A stretch of DNA of 64,000 nt from Antennarius striatus. Its lineage: Eukaryota > Chordata > Actinopteri > Lophiiformes > Antennariidae. The DNA is taken from positions 1,208,501 through 1,272,500 of the forward strand of contig NC_090780.1 of the NCBI RefSeq assembly GCF_040054535.1. Direction: 5' to 3'. Below the pieces are notes generated by a model. It was not told the DNA's origin. It saw only the letters and a program-made list of their open reading frames with translations, and did no database searches. Both the position numbers and the translations under genes were made by a program. Of the stretch, positions 1 to 10,754 are shown in pieces (within the stretch, counting starts at the first letter, position 1; each line of letters opens with the position of its first letter).

Positions 1-184
1 GACAAATGAACAGAACAGGCTAATTATGTATTTACAGCTATACAATAACCTCCATTGTAAACAGTAAACAAAACAATAAATACTTTAGAATAAAGTCATC
101 ATTTACTATTTTATTCAATTTATACTGAGAAGGTTCTGTATTATGTTTAATAAACTGTTATCATCCCTCATTTATTATTAAATC

Positions 185-432
185 TGCACATTCTCACTAT
201 ATAAATATATATATACATATACATACATATATATATATACTGTATATATACTGAATATATTTACACACACATATACTGTATATACATATCTGTATATATA
301 TATATATATAAACTATATACTGTATATAAAACTATATATACTGTGTATTGTATATGTATATTGTAATATTAAATAGTTTAGAATGAAGTCATCATTTACA
401 ATTTTATGCAACTTATACCAAGGAAGGTTCTG

Positions 433-490
<58 letters not shown>

Positions 491-690
491 ATATATAAAT
501 AAATACATTTGTGTGTGTGTGTGTGTATACATATATATATATACATATATATGTGTATATATATATACATACACATAAAACTATATATGTATATACTGTA
601 TATATACAGTATATATAAAATATACTGTATATACTGTATATATAAAGTACACATATATATACTGTGTATATACAGTTTTTTTATGCGCTA
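185..690. repeat. AT-rich and (CA)n/(TG)n simple repeats
   Basis: Long alternating TA runs with 'atatac' variants surround a (CA)n tract at about 437-487 and a short (TG)n tract at about 509-526. ORFs read through it are only Tyr/Ile or Cys/Val strings and are not genes. Confidence 0.95.
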
Positions 691-699
691 CACATGAAC

Positions 700-1004
700 G
701 TCTCCTACCTGATGTTTATGAAGAGTGGTAAACATCACTGATACATTAATTAATGGATGTGTTTCAGTATTTTATAGCCGATGATTTAAAATTGTGACTT
801 CAAACTGTCTAAAAAAACAAGGGTAACATTTACAGAAATACAAATATGAGCAAAGCTCAAACCCTGTTGTATATAACTGGGATCAATTCAGACTTGGCAT
901 CAACATTTCTGCCTGAATTCCAGATCAGTGAATGAAATTCTGTGGGAACGTTTTCCAGAGTTCAGCGTGAGAATGGTTTCTACCTCTGCTGCCGCTGTCG
1001 CCTG
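700..1004. other. No recognisable feature
   Basis: AT-rich unique-looking sequence between the simple repeats and the first her-associated block. I see no exon, repeat or RNA gene here. Confidence 0.5.
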
Positions 1005-1009
1005 ATTGT

Positions 1010-1180
1010 CCAGACAGAGTAAAGGGTATCATTTCAATGTGGGTGGGTGGGAGACCGGGTGGGACGCCCCCTCCCTCACAGACGTGTTCATTGTCCCCTG
1101 GAGGCCTGTGAGGGACTTTTCCCTGCGTTCCCACACTCCTTCTCTCCACGGCCGTCAGGAACAAAAGAAGTGTGCCTGCT
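1010..1180. promoter_or_regulatory. Diverged copy of her-associated upstream block, with RBPJ-type site
   Basis: This stretch resembles 7730-7890 and, inverted, 9240-9430 and 33140-33330. Shared words include 'attgtcccc', a 'ttcccacact' core and 'aggaacaa.agaagtgtg'. The core TTCCCACA (1128-1135) is the reverse complement of TGTGGGAA, a match to the RBPJ/Su(H) consensus YRTGGGAA. It lies about 0.9 kb upstream of the first her gene, so a Notch-responsive enhancer is plausible but is an inference. Confidence 0.45.
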
Positions 1181-1789
1181 TGAGCCCCATGAGCGATGGG
1201 GTCGGGTCCTCATCAGGACCCCCCACACCCCCGTGCAGTCAATCTGAATGTACTGATTGGAATGACTGACACTATCAATCCATTGAATTCAGGATATCAT
1301 CACATTGTAAATATTAAATATTATTCCAGTCTATCAGTGTGTAGAGAGGGAAAGAGGAACGCTGTGGTGTCTCTTCAGACGGTGTCGCTGTCTATAAGTT
1401 GCTTGTATTTTAACTGACATTAATTCCACTGGAATCACCTGAACTTCTTTCATTTCACTGACAGAATTGATTAAAAAAAAATTTTTTGTTACAAGTATTA
1501 TAATTTGTTTTTCACACAGTAAGAAGAAAAACCCCAAAACAACGGAGCCAAAACCCAAAATGATCTTTAATTTAAGACGTGAAGCGTTTCCTGAGATTAG
1601 TTTTTCTCTAACTTCTAACACATTTCTTTTTACTTTATGATCTTCTCACTCATTACCTTCAGAAGCATCCAGAGACACGTCACGGAGCTGATGTGGTCAT
1701 TTCAGAGTTTTACTTCCGACCTCCACGAGTGTGATGGACTCAGAGTCATTGATCCAACATCAGCAGCAGATCAGCTCTCTTTACAGGGT

Positions 1790-2062
1790 CACCACTTTCC
1801 CACAATCTCTCCATCACCCCCCCAGTCCTCCACCTGGTCCCTAAAGATGGAACTATTGTCCCCCCGGGCAATAACAGCATTAGTGGTGGAATATCCTCAT
1901 TGTCTCTCCAAGCTCTGTGATTGGCTGAGACTGTGAGAACCTCCAAGCAGACCTGGAGCCACACATTCATATGGAGATGTGGGACTATAAAGAGGAGGGC
2001 TGAAGCCAGCAGAGATCAGATTGTCTCCTCAGAGACCTCCACAGCACACAGACCAGCAGATC
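1790..2062 (+). promoter_or_regulatory. her copy 1 promoter: RBPJ-type site, inverted CCAAT, TATA box
   Basis: In order: TTCCCACA (1797-1804, complement TGTGGGAA, RBPJ/Su(H)-like); the inverted CCAAT 'gattggctga' (about 1919-1928); an E-box-like 'catatg'; and TATAAA (1986-1991) about 75 bp before the ATG. The same ordered elements recur before the other three her copies, which supports function. Confidence 0.7.
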
Positions 2063-2651
2063 ATGGCTCCTACAATCACTGCAGTGACGACCAGTTCTCA
2101 GGAGCATCTGACTCTGAGCCACAAGGTAAACTGAAGATTGAAGCAGGTTGCAATGTTCTCAGGAGAGCTGGTCTGACTCCATGTTCTCCCTGTAGTCCTG
2201 AATCCGTTGGTCAACCACTCTGTTCTTCTTTGTGCAGCTCAGAAAGCCTCTGGTGGAGAAGTTCCGCAGAGAGAGAATCAACAGCTGCATTGAGCAGCTC
2301 AAGTCTCTCCTGGGTCCAGAGTTCCTCCAACAGCATCCAGACTCCAAGCTGGAGAAAGCAGACATCCTGGAGATGACAGTCGGGGTCCTGAGACGCCTGC
2401 AGCATCGTCGGGCTCTGGACTCGGTCCTCGCCGCTCGAGGTTACTCCAGGTGTGTCCAGGAGGTGGAACGCTTCCTCTCCAGGGAGCCAGAGAAGACACG
2501 ACTGATGAAGACCTTCAACCAGCTGAAGTCTTCCTCTGGGAAGAAGCTGACAGAGTCTGACTTCTCTCATCCGAGCTCCACAGTCAGCAAAGACAAGCGT
2601 CCGGTCGGAGGCGTCCTGTGGAGGCCGTGGTCGACGTCCGTAGACGAGTGA
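2063..2651 (+). CDS. Hes5-like bHLH-Orange transcriptional repressor (her copy 1)
   Basis: Two exons, 2063-2125 and 2238-2651 (GT donor after 2125, 'tttgtgcag' acceptor), give 158 residues. Exon 1 encodes MAPTITAVTTSSQEHLTLSHK. Exon 2 opens with the basic region LRKPLVEKFRRERIN and runs through the helix-loop-helix (EQLKSLLG...SKLEKADILEMTV). The Orange domain follows (GYSRCVQEVERFLS), then WRPW, the Groucho/TLE-binding motif. The family (zebrafish her4/her12/her15, mammalian HES5) represses proneural genes downstream of Notch in the nucleus. Oddly, WRPW is not terminal: six residues (STSVDE) follow. The whole bHLH is in one exon, whereas mammalian HES5 has an intron inside it. This is the least altered of four copies here. 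ATTAAA at 3038-3043 is a likely poly(A) signal. Which her paralogue it is cannot be told from sequence alone. Confidence 0.9.
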
Positions 2652-3137
2652 GCATCAGGAGGGAACTTCTTCAGCCTCACCTTCATCACTGCAGACGTGT
2701 GATTGTGCAGAGTTGATGCACAAGTTGTATTTTATTCCTTTTGTAAAGACTCGTGTTCCTGACAACATGTATGTTGTATTTGCTTTTGGTCTAATTGGTC
2801 CCTATGGGATCGTCTGTCTATGGTGTCCATGACACTGGGACTAGATGACATGCTTTTAATACATCTTCATCAGGTTTATGTGATGTTCACATGCTTCTTA
2901 TTGTGATTTATCTGTGTGTGTGTGTGTGTGATCTAGACAAACGTGCTGCTTTATCACTCCGTGAGTGACGGCACTCGTACCTTCAGCGAAGGGAAACGTC
3001 CTACAATGAATGTATGTCTTCAAACCAAGTGATGTGCATTAAAACAATCAGAAAAAACACTCCTGACTTTGCGTGACTTGTTTCAACATGTCAGAACAGC
3101 AGATCAATGTGAGATCCGTGAAGAACACGCTGCTGGA
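2652..3137 (+). other. Probable 3' UTR of her copy 1
   Basis: Non-coding sequence with a short (TG)n at about 2911-2930 and an ATTAAA hexamer at 3038-3043 followed by a T-rich stretch. The 3' end probably lies near 3060-3080. Confidence 0.5.
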
Positions 3138-3201
3138 TGAACCGTCATGAGGAACCGTCATGAGGAACCGTCATGAGGAACCGTCATGAGGAACCGTCAC
3201 A
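3138..3201. repeat. 13-bp tandem repeat
   Basis: About five copies of 'aaccgtcatgagg' in direct tandem. Confidence 0.9.
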
Positions 3202-3461
3202 CCTTCAGCTGTAGCTGCTGGTGTTAATGTGTTCTTGAATCCAGAGACGGATGACGTTGTGTCGCGTCACGATGCTTAAAAACTGTTTTATTCTAACTAT
3301 AATAATAAAGGTGAATCCAGTTTGTATCAACTTTATTAGCAGCGTTCTCGTGACGTCACACCAACGTCTGTTTCTTGTTGGTTCTGCTAGCTTGGGAGTT
3401 TCAGTTTAGCACTAATTTATTCTGTGTTAGCGGATGGGGCGGCGCTTTTAAGAAGAAGAAC

Positions 3462-3655
3462 CGACTGACCCACAGACCGACTGACCCACAGACCGACTGA
3501 CCCACAGACCAACTGACCCACAGACCAACTGACCCACAGACCAACTGACCCACAGACCGACTGACCCACAGACCGACTGACCCACAGACCGACTGACCCA
3601 CAGACCAACTGACCCACAGACCGACTGACCCACAGACCGACTGACCCACAGACCA
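3462..3655. repeat. 16-bp minisatellite
   Basis: About twelve copies of 'gaccgactgacccaca' with a recurrent g/a variant (gaccgact / gaccaact). Being 16 bp, it opens long spurious GLWVSRSVGQSVC-type ORFs in all frames. Confidence 0.95.
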
Positions 3656-3659
3656 GTTC

Positions 3660-4100
3660 CGGTCCGTTGGTCAGGAGTTGGGGTCCACCGGTTTGGGACT
3701 CCTTGGAGCTTCAAATGTAAATGTTTGTCGACCTCCTGACGTCACCTCATTAGCTCCATACGGGTTCACTGTATTTCCATAATGTTCTTCTGGATCAGAT
3801 CTCAGGTCAGACCAGACGCTCAGATCCTCTCCCATCTGATCGTAGAGATGAGAGACTGACTAACCCAGTTCCTACAGTCTCTACAGTTGCTTTCCAGGCC
3901 AGCGAACCACAGGGGGCGACAGCGCCACCATGCCGCTGGGGCTGATATCGTAATGAATAAAATTCAGTTGTTAAAACATGCTTGAACAGTTCAAAGAAGC
4001 ATTAAAGGCAGTCAGAGACTACAACATCCTGCGACACCCCTGAATTCAGCATTTTACCCTGACCTACACATTTTGTGCCTCTGGCTTCCTGAAAATGTTT
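3660..4100. other. Unique-looking non-coding DNA
   Basis: No exon or repeat family recognised. Confidence 0.4.
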
Positions 4101-4104
4101 TGTT

Positions 4105-4300
4105 TGGTGATTATATCTCGTCGTTTCACATGAGATTAACAAATTCCACAATAGAATGACGATCTATTTATCTTATTATTTAGGGTGATGTAATGAGTCC
4201 GAGACTCAAGGATCGTAGAACACTTCAGGATGCTGTCAGCCAGTAGGACGTGTGTACGGAGTCACGTGACTGCCTTCCAAAAATCCGGGATGAGTACAAA
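4105..4300. mobile_element. Tigger/pogo-like MITE fragment
   Basis: Shares several words with 58918-59260, including 'aattccacaatagaa.gacga', 'gtagaacacttcaggatgct' and 'ccaaaaatcc'. The fuller copy begins with 'gtgatccctcattcgtcgcgg', a typical Tigger/pogo terminal sequence. Confidence 0.55.
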
Positions 4301-4645
4301 AATTTAAATTTGACCTTGACCTAGTTTTCTCAAGGTCAAGGTCATCATCTCATCTTGGTCCCCTTTGCTGCCTGAGTCACGTCGTTCATCTGAGCGGTTG
4401 TGAAGACATTTGGTGGACGAACACTGACAGCAATGAAGCTGTTCGTGGAACTTGATCTATGATAAACAACAACACTATAGTACTAATATAAATACTAATA
4501 ATAACAACAATAATACTATAATAAAACTGCAGGAATCATTTCTTAAATCACATTTATTTATTTGTAACAAGTGAAAAAACCTTCAAACAAATTTCAATCC
4601 ATTTTGGATAAATAAAAATCAAACTGTTGACTGAAACACAACACG

Positions 4646-4648
<3 letters not shown>

Positions 4649-4722
<74 letters not shown>
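4649..4722. repeat. (CA)n microsatellite
   Basis: Uninterrupted CA run in the presumed 3' UTR of the small minus-strand gene that ends at 4962. On the minus strand, AATAAA-type hexamers lie near 4550-4560. Confidence 0.95.
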
Positions 4723-4725
<3 letters not shown>

Positions 4726-4961
4726 GTCGTGACCCTTTTCAGAAGAAAGGTTCTCTTTAACTCTATGTTACATTAAACCTTGAAACAAGGCAGAGCGATC
4801 AGCTTCAGTCACAGGAGGACTCGTCCGTCTGTCCTACAGCTGGACAGACGTGTCCCCAGCGCGTAGACATCCCATAATAACAGCACATGTTCATCAAGAA
4901 CAGATCTTCATCCTGGTGATGTAACATCTCACAGGGATCCTGGAAATGTCCTCGTCAACCT

Positions 4962-5328
4962 TCAGCAGCACAGCGGCGTCAGGTCTTCTTCTGGGTGGGG
5001 GGACAGACGCAGGAGGTCTCTGGAGGTCCTGGAGTACCCGCCGGGGGACAGCAGCGTGATGAAGCTCCTGGTCTTCTCCAGGAGGTCCTGAACGCTCACG
5101 CCGCCCTGCAGGTGGGCTTCCATCACGGCCCTCAGCTTCTCCACTCCAGAGCAGCACTTCCTGTCCAGCGTGTGGAGCTTCCACCTGAGACAGGAAGGAC
5201 ACACCCGTCACCTCACGGCTCGACCTTTGCCCTCTGAGGCCGCTGGAGGCACGTGGGGGGGGGGGCACTCACCTGAACAGCTGCTCCTTCACGCTGTCTT
5301 GGAGGTGGAGGTCGGCGTACGGAGACAT
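4962..5328 (-). CDS. Small two-exon gene of unknown function
   Basis: Two exons fit precisely. Exon 1 runs 5328-5273 (ATG in GGAGATGT context, donor GTGAGT), and exon 2 runs 5184-4962 (acceptor 'cctgtctcag', stop at 4962-4964). The product is 92 residues and starts MSPYADLHLQDSVKEQLF. The middle is helical and amphipathic (SGVEKLRAVMEAHLQGG.SVQDLLEKTRSF), and a Cys pair sits at the end (PLCC). A TATA-like 'gataaaag' and an inverted CCAAT lie just upstream, and AATAAA-like hexamers about 400 bp downstream. No signal peptide or membrane segment is visible. I do not recognise the family; it is not bHLH. The coherent frame across the splice and the TATA promoter make a real gene likely. Confidence 0.6.
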
Positions 5329-5377
5329 CTCCAGTTCCTGCTGCTTCCAGAAGACGTGTCTGCTCACGCCCGCGTGT

Positions 5378-5430
5378 CTGCTCCGCTTTTATCAGAGCCG
5401 TCAGCCAATCAGAGCGCGGCGCTGGGGACA
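5378..5430 (-). promoter_or_regulatory. TATA/CCAAT promoter of the small minus-strand gene
   Basis: Read on the minus strand: an inverted CCAAT (complement of 'cagccaatcagag', about 5403-5415), then 'gataaaagcgg' (about 5386-5396), then about 60 bp to the ATG at 5328. Confidence 0.55.
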
Positions 5431-5701
5431 ATGGGGGTCATTTAACGCCCGTCACACAGAACAGGTGGGATGCTGATCTGTGGGTCACCGTGGAAACCGT
5501 CACACACAACATGTTACACGTGTACAGCTGTCATTATGACGGTAAAATTATGGGATTCATTAAAATCAGACGAATGACGTTAATCAATAAATATTGTTAT
5601 CACATCTGAAATAAATAAACTATCAATAATTAACTGTGATCTGAGCCGGACCCCAGCTGTGGGCAGGGGTCTGGTGGCGTCCAGATGGCGGCGTGCCTGA
5701 G

Positions 5702-5776
<75 letters not shown>
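5702..5776. repeat. (CA)n microsatellite
   Basis: Uninterrupted CA run. Confidence 0.97.
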
Positions 5777-5779
<3 letters not shown>

Positions 5780-5951
5780 TATTGTGAGCACAGCTGAGCA
5801 GGTTACAGACGAGTGTGGGAACGAGTGTGTCGCCATGGCTCCCAGCGCCGGGCAGACAGGAGGGCGTGTGATCGGGGCAACTTCAGGAGAGGGGGCGGGG
5901 GGAAGGGGAACCTGAACCCCCCCCTTGGACAGATGGGAGGAAAGGAAGAGG

Positions 5952-7288
5952 AAGGTGAGTCCCCGGGGCCAAATGTGGCCCTCCACATCATTTTATGTGG
6001 CCCACAAGAGCATAAAAGGTCAGAGTATCTGAAAATAAGTAGTGCTTTGAGCAAAACTACATTTCCCACAATGCAGTAGTTCAGCCCATTTTAACTCTGA
6101 CTAAACGTAGTGAACAAAGTTAACATCCTAACTTGTGTCTGATGTTATTTTTCTTTATTGATTGATAGTTTGATCCTTGATTGATGGAGTTCTGTGGGTT
6201 TAATAACCTGATGAATGAAAAGGACTTATGTTAGAACAGAGAAACAAACAAACATGTTTTTTCTGTCTAACTGTAATGTTTGGAACTAGAATCAGTCAGA
6301 AATTCAGTTATTTAACATTAAGGAGTAGTTACATTTAGTTACATTACACTGAGTTACATTTAGTTACATTTATTAGTTACATTAAGGAGTAGTTACATTT
6401 AGTTACATTACACTGAGTTACATTTAGTTACATTTATTAGTTACATGAAGGAGTAGTTACATTTAGTTACATTACACTGAGTTACATTTAGTTACATTTA
6501 TTAGTTACATGAAGGAGTAGTTACATTTAGTTACATTACACTGAGTTACATTTAGTTACATTTATTAGTTACATTAAGGAGTAGTTACATTTAGTTACAT
6601 TACACTGAGTTACATTTAGTTACATTTATTAGTTACATTAAGGAGTAGTTACATTTAGTTACATTACACTGAGTTACATTTAGTTACATTTATTAGTTAC
6701 ATTAAGGAGTAGTTACATTTAGTTACATTACACTGAGTTACATTTAGTTACATTTATTAGTTACATTAAGGAGTAGTTACATTTAGTTACATTACACTGA
6801 GTTACATTTAGTTACATTTATTAGTTACATTACACTGAGTTACATTTAGTTACATTTATTAGTTACATTAAGGAGTAGTTACATTTAGTTACATTTATTA
6901 GTTACATTAAGGAGTAGTTACATTTAGTTACATTTATTAGTTACATTACACTGAGTTACATTTAGTTACATTTATTAGTTACATTAAGGAGTAGTTACAT
7001 TTAGTTACATTACACTGAGTTACATTTAGTTACATTTATTAGTTACATTAAGGAGTAGTTACATTTAGTTACATTACACTGAGTTACATTTAGTTACATT
7101 ACACTGAGTTACATTTAGTTACATTTATTAGTTACATTAAGGAGTAGTTACATTTAGTTACATTACACTGAGTTACATTTAGTTACATTACACTGAGTTA
7201 CAGTTAGTTACATTTATTAGTGACATCTGGCCCTTTGAGGACAGCCGTGATGCTGGTGTGGCCCCCAGTGAAGATGACACTTCTGAAT
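5952..7288 (-). mobile_element. Non-autonomous hAT-like transposon, copy 1, with minisatellite inside
   Basis: The ends carry the fish 'ggccaaatgtggccc ... gatgtggcccac' signature of elements with termini like CAGGGGTGTCAAACTCA. The left end (5952) matches the right ends of copies at 37753-38836 and 60441-60916 in inverted orientation. Inside are conserved words such as 'caaagttaacatcctaactt' and 'gatggagttctgtgggttta'. No transposase ORF is present. Confidence 0.7.
6300..7225. repeat. 64-bp minisatellite inside the hAT-like element
   Basis: The period is built of sub-units that each begin 'ttacatt' (tails aaggagtag, tag, acactgag, tag, tattag), summing to 64 bp, in about 14 full or partial copies. 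The same unit in reverse complement fills the second hAT copy at 37820-38455. A third copy at 60480 has one diverged unit. Confidence 0.95.
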
Positions 7289-7344
7289 GTTCATCAGGGT
7301 CAAAATGGGTAAATATTGTTGAATTATTCTAGTTTAGTCCAAAC

Positions 7345-7482
7345 CTTATGAAAACACCTGAAAACACCTGGAAACACCTGAAAACACCTGGAAACACCTG
7401 GAAACACCTGAAAACACCTGGAAACACCTGAAAACACCTGGAAACACCTAGAAACACCTGGAAACACCTGGAAACACCTCCT
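7345..7482. repeat. 10-bp minisatellite
   Basis: About fourteen tandem copies of 'gaaacacctg' / 'aaaacacctg'. Confidence 0.95.
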
Positions 7483-7727
7483 CACGTCCAATGAGGTGTT
7501 TTCAGCTCAGGATTACACACAAAACAAACACACAAAATTAAAAGATGTATCTTAATAAATAAGTGAGTGACTGTAGATAAAATGAACATTTGTATCTGAC
7601 GCGGATCAGCTGCTGAACACTACTGACACCCATTAATGTCTTTAACTCTTCTGGGATTGATGATATTCTAATATGTGTTAATCCTGACTCATACCAGTGA
7701 ACAGGATTAATGGATTAAGCCACCATG

Positions 7728-7895
7728 TTTCTGAACCTGTCAGGATCTATTGTCCCCCGGGGCTCTGTGAGTGTGTTTCCTCTGGTTTCCCACACTGCAG
7801 GAACAACAGAAGTGTGTGTCGCTCTGCATCTCATTAGAGTCAAAGTCTGCCCCCCATTAGAGGTGGACTTTAATGCGTCTGCATTACAGACGGGT
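7728..7895. promoter_or_regulatory. Inverted copy of her-associated block with RBPJ-type site
   Basis: Reverse-complement match to about 9255-9430 (e.g. 'caggatctattgtcccc', 'tctggtttcccacact'). Contains TTCCCACA at 7787-7794. Faces unit A across about 1.4 kb. Confidence 0.55.
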
Positions 7896-8072
7896 TGTTT
7901 TACCAGCGCTTCATTAGAGGAGACGATCTTTTACTTTAAATACGTTTTTGGGTAATTTCATACAACTGTTTTATAATGCATGATTTATTTTCAGATTTTC
8001 TTTCTTGTTAACATGTGATTGTTATGGAATAAAATGGCGTCTTCTCCATCGGTGTCAACTCAACACCTCCTG

Positions 8073-8332
8073 AAGCATCGGTCCAGATGTGGACTCTGTG
8101 GACACGTGCCTCGTCTTCAGCGTGAGGAAGAAGTGGGGCTCAGTTTCCCACGCTGACTCCCTGTGAGCTCAATGAGCCACAAACACACTTCAGTGACAGA
8201 TGCTGGCCGTGTTGTCATAGAAACAGAGGCTGACATCAGCAGCCATCTGGAGGGAAACGACACCATTGGCTACTCAAAACTGAAAGTGAACTGAAACTAC
8301 CTCCACCACAATGATTTATCTTCTGGTACGTG
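8073..8332 (+). promoter_or_regulatory. Conserved 260-bp block with CGTGGGAA site (copy 1 of 3)
   Basis: Near-identical to 29846-30105 (same orientation) and 32500-32780 (reverse). The copies are almost unchanged over about 260 bp. Contains TTCCCACG (8145-8152), a perfect CGTGGGAA RBPJ/Su(H) site on the other strand. No ORF explains the conservation. It could be a Notch-responsive enhancer or simply part of a recent duplication. Confidence 0.6.
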
Positions 8333-9184
8333 TAGTTTACAGTCACTACTGTATATTTTGATTATTATTATTTTTGAACCTCATTGCTGAGTCATCATTT
8401 ACGTGAACGTTCATCTCCATGCAGGAGGGGGTGAGCGTTCCTGACATGTCCCAAATTCCTTTGGAGAATGAGTCGACGACCGTGGGTCAAGTGTTCCCAC
8501 AATTCAAGTAGACACTGAAGGACCAATGAGATGCCGCCTTCAGGAGCGAAACATTAAAGAGGTTTGTGAGTAAAATCAATTTAATAACAACAGTGAAACT
8601 TCTCCACCTGTGGTGTTGCTGTAGTCAGTCCATCCAGCAGGGGGAGACATTCCCCTCTACTAGTGGACTTTTTCAGGATCTGTCAATAATTGTGAACTGA
8701 GTTCTGTAATTTAAGACAAGTCATGTTAATTATAAATTCTAGATATATTTAAGTGACTAGTGTTGATTAGGTTACTTCTAATTTAACATTTGTGCTCATG
8801 ACCCCCAGACACTGTTAAACCACCTTCAACCTATCTCTGAAGTGTTCACATGGGTAGACTTGAGTCACGCATTTTTCTCAATTCCGATAAACATTGCATG
8901 ACAGTCAGTATTGGTTTGCTGATACAGGAAATAAAGTGAATCCAGAGAAATTACAAACGTGCAGCAGCGAGTTTCTTTCCTAGGGCGGTGTTTCCCAACC
9001 TGTTCTGAGACACAGAATACTTTTTTCATTGAGAAATCCACGAGGCACACCACAAACCAACATTGCTCCAAGGGACATGTTGCAGCCTGATGTAGTTTGT
9101 GTACCTGTGTCAGGTTTGAAAAGCTCACCTCACAGATACGTCGTGGGAAATGGAAGCAATGTTACAATAGTTTTGTCTCTCTGG
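8333..9184. other. Spacer with further RBPJ-type sites and a hAT-like end
   Basis: Contains TTCCCACA at 8494-8501 and CGTGGGAA at 9142-9149. Near 8990 'ggtgtttcccaacc', followed by 'gaggcacaccaca', looks like a fragment of a hAT end. No gene seen. Confidence 0.4.
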
Positions 9185-9764
9185 CTGAAAACTGTTTGTG
9201 ACTCCAGACGTGAACAGAGGTGATCACATTGATCAGACGTCACTGGACTGTAATGCAGACACTTTAAAGTCAACCATCTCCCTCTAAAAGAGGGCAGACA
9301 ATGATTCTAATGAGAAGCAGAACAAGACACACTTCTGTTGTTCCTGCAGTGGAGCCGGTGAAAGGACAGAGTGTGGGAAACCAGAGGAAACCCACTCACA
9401 GAGCCCAGGGGGACAATAGATCCTGACCTCTGACCTGGGAGACGTTCAAAAAGAAGCCTGGCTCCAAAGCCCTCTTCACCAGTTCACCAGCAGCAGCAGC
9501 AGACTATTGTCCAGAGGGATTTGGCACACTTCAGGAAACAGCTGCCTCCAGGTCCCGTCTTCATCTGTGGAGAACAAACTGATCCTGGACCTGATGAAGA
9601 GGACCATCATTCAAGTCTTCTGGCTGTCCAATGACCACAGCCTGCAGGACAGAGTGTGAGAAAGAGAAAGCAGCTTTCTACCCACTGATGTACGTGACGG
9701 GCTGAGGAGTGTGTGTCCATTCACAATCAATGATCCAGCATCAGGCAGCAGATCTACAGGGTCA

Positions 9765-10026
9765 TCAGTTTCCCACAGTCACCCCCCAGTCCTCCAGCTG
9801 CTCCCCTGAGATGGAACTATTGTCCCCCAGGCAACAACGGTATTAACCATGGAAGACCCCCTCTTGTCTTCAGGGGCTCTGTGATTGGCTGAGACTGTGA
9901 GAACCTCCAAGCAGACCTGGAGCCACACATTCATATGGAGATGTGGGACTATAAAGAGGAGGGCTGAAGCCAGCAGAGATCAGATTGTCTCCTCAGAGAC
10001 CTCCACAGCACACAGACCAGCAGATC
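9765..10026 (+). promoter_or_regulatory. her copy A promoter
   Basis: TTCCCACA (9770-9777), inverted CCAAT 'gattggctga' (about 9883-9892), CATATG E-box and TATAAAG (9950-9956), in the same order and spacing as copy 1. A distal TGTGGGAA lies at 9372-9379. Confidence 0.7.
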
Positions 10027-10588
10027 ATGGCTCCTACAATCACTGGAGTGACGACCAGTTCTCAGGAGCATCTGACTCTGAGTCACAAGGTAAACTGAAG
10101 ATTGAAGCAGGTTTCAATGTTCTCAGGAGAGCTGGTCTGACTCCATGGTCTCCCTGTAGTCCTGAATCCGTTGGTCAACCACTCTGTTCTTCTTTGTGCA
10201 GCTCAGAAAGCCTCTGGTGGAGAAGTTCCGCAGAGAGAGAATCAACAGCTGCATTGAGCAGCTCAAGTCTCTCCTGGGTCCAGAGTTCCTCCAACAGCAT
10301 CCAGACTCCAAGCTGGAGAAAGCAGACATCCTGGAGATGACAGTCGGGGTCCTGAGACGCCTGCAGCAGCAGCAGCAGAGAGGACTGATGAAGAACTTCC
10401 ACAAATTACAGTCGTCCTCTGATCACAAGCTGACGGAGGCCGACTTCTCTCCACTGAGCTCCACACTTCAGACCAGCATCACCACAGACCAGAGTCCAGT
10501 CAACAGTGTCCTCTGGAGGCCATGGTGGACACCTACAGACTGGAGCCACGGACTCACAAAGTCACATGACCACATTGGTGGGAGATGA
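10027..10588 (+). CDS. Hes5-like bHLH protein lacking most of the Orange domain (her copy A)
   Basis: Exons 10027-10089 and 10202-10588 give 149 residues. The bHLH is identical to copy 1 (LRKPLVEKFRRERIN to DILEMTVGVLRRLQ). A short glutamine run (CAG repeat) then leads straight to GLMKNFHKLQ, so about 35 codons holding the Orange core GYSRCVQEV are absent. WRPW is kept, but about 20 more residues follow it (WTPTDWSHGLTK...). Known role of the family: Notch-induced repression through Groucho/TLE. The Orange domain governs partner choice and target specificity, so this copy would be altered, and the internal WRPW may bind Groucho less well. The ORF is open, splice sites and promoter are intact, and two sister copies keep the same form, so it may be expressed. 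Confidence 0.8.
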
Positions 10589-10754
10589 GCCGACTGAAGT
10601 CTTTGAAATGTTCTGGACTTGTTCTTCTGGAGGTCCAGAAGTGTGTTTGTCTTCTCACCAGACCAGCAACAATATCTTTCAGTGCAGGAAGAGAAGATCT
10701 TGTGATGGTGTTGCATCAACACATGTGATGACGTCAGACTAACTCTAGAAGTCT

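Noticed and set aside
3401-3714. ORFs with repeated GLWVSRSVGQSVC
   Set aside because: Read-through of the 16-bp minisatellite in three frames.
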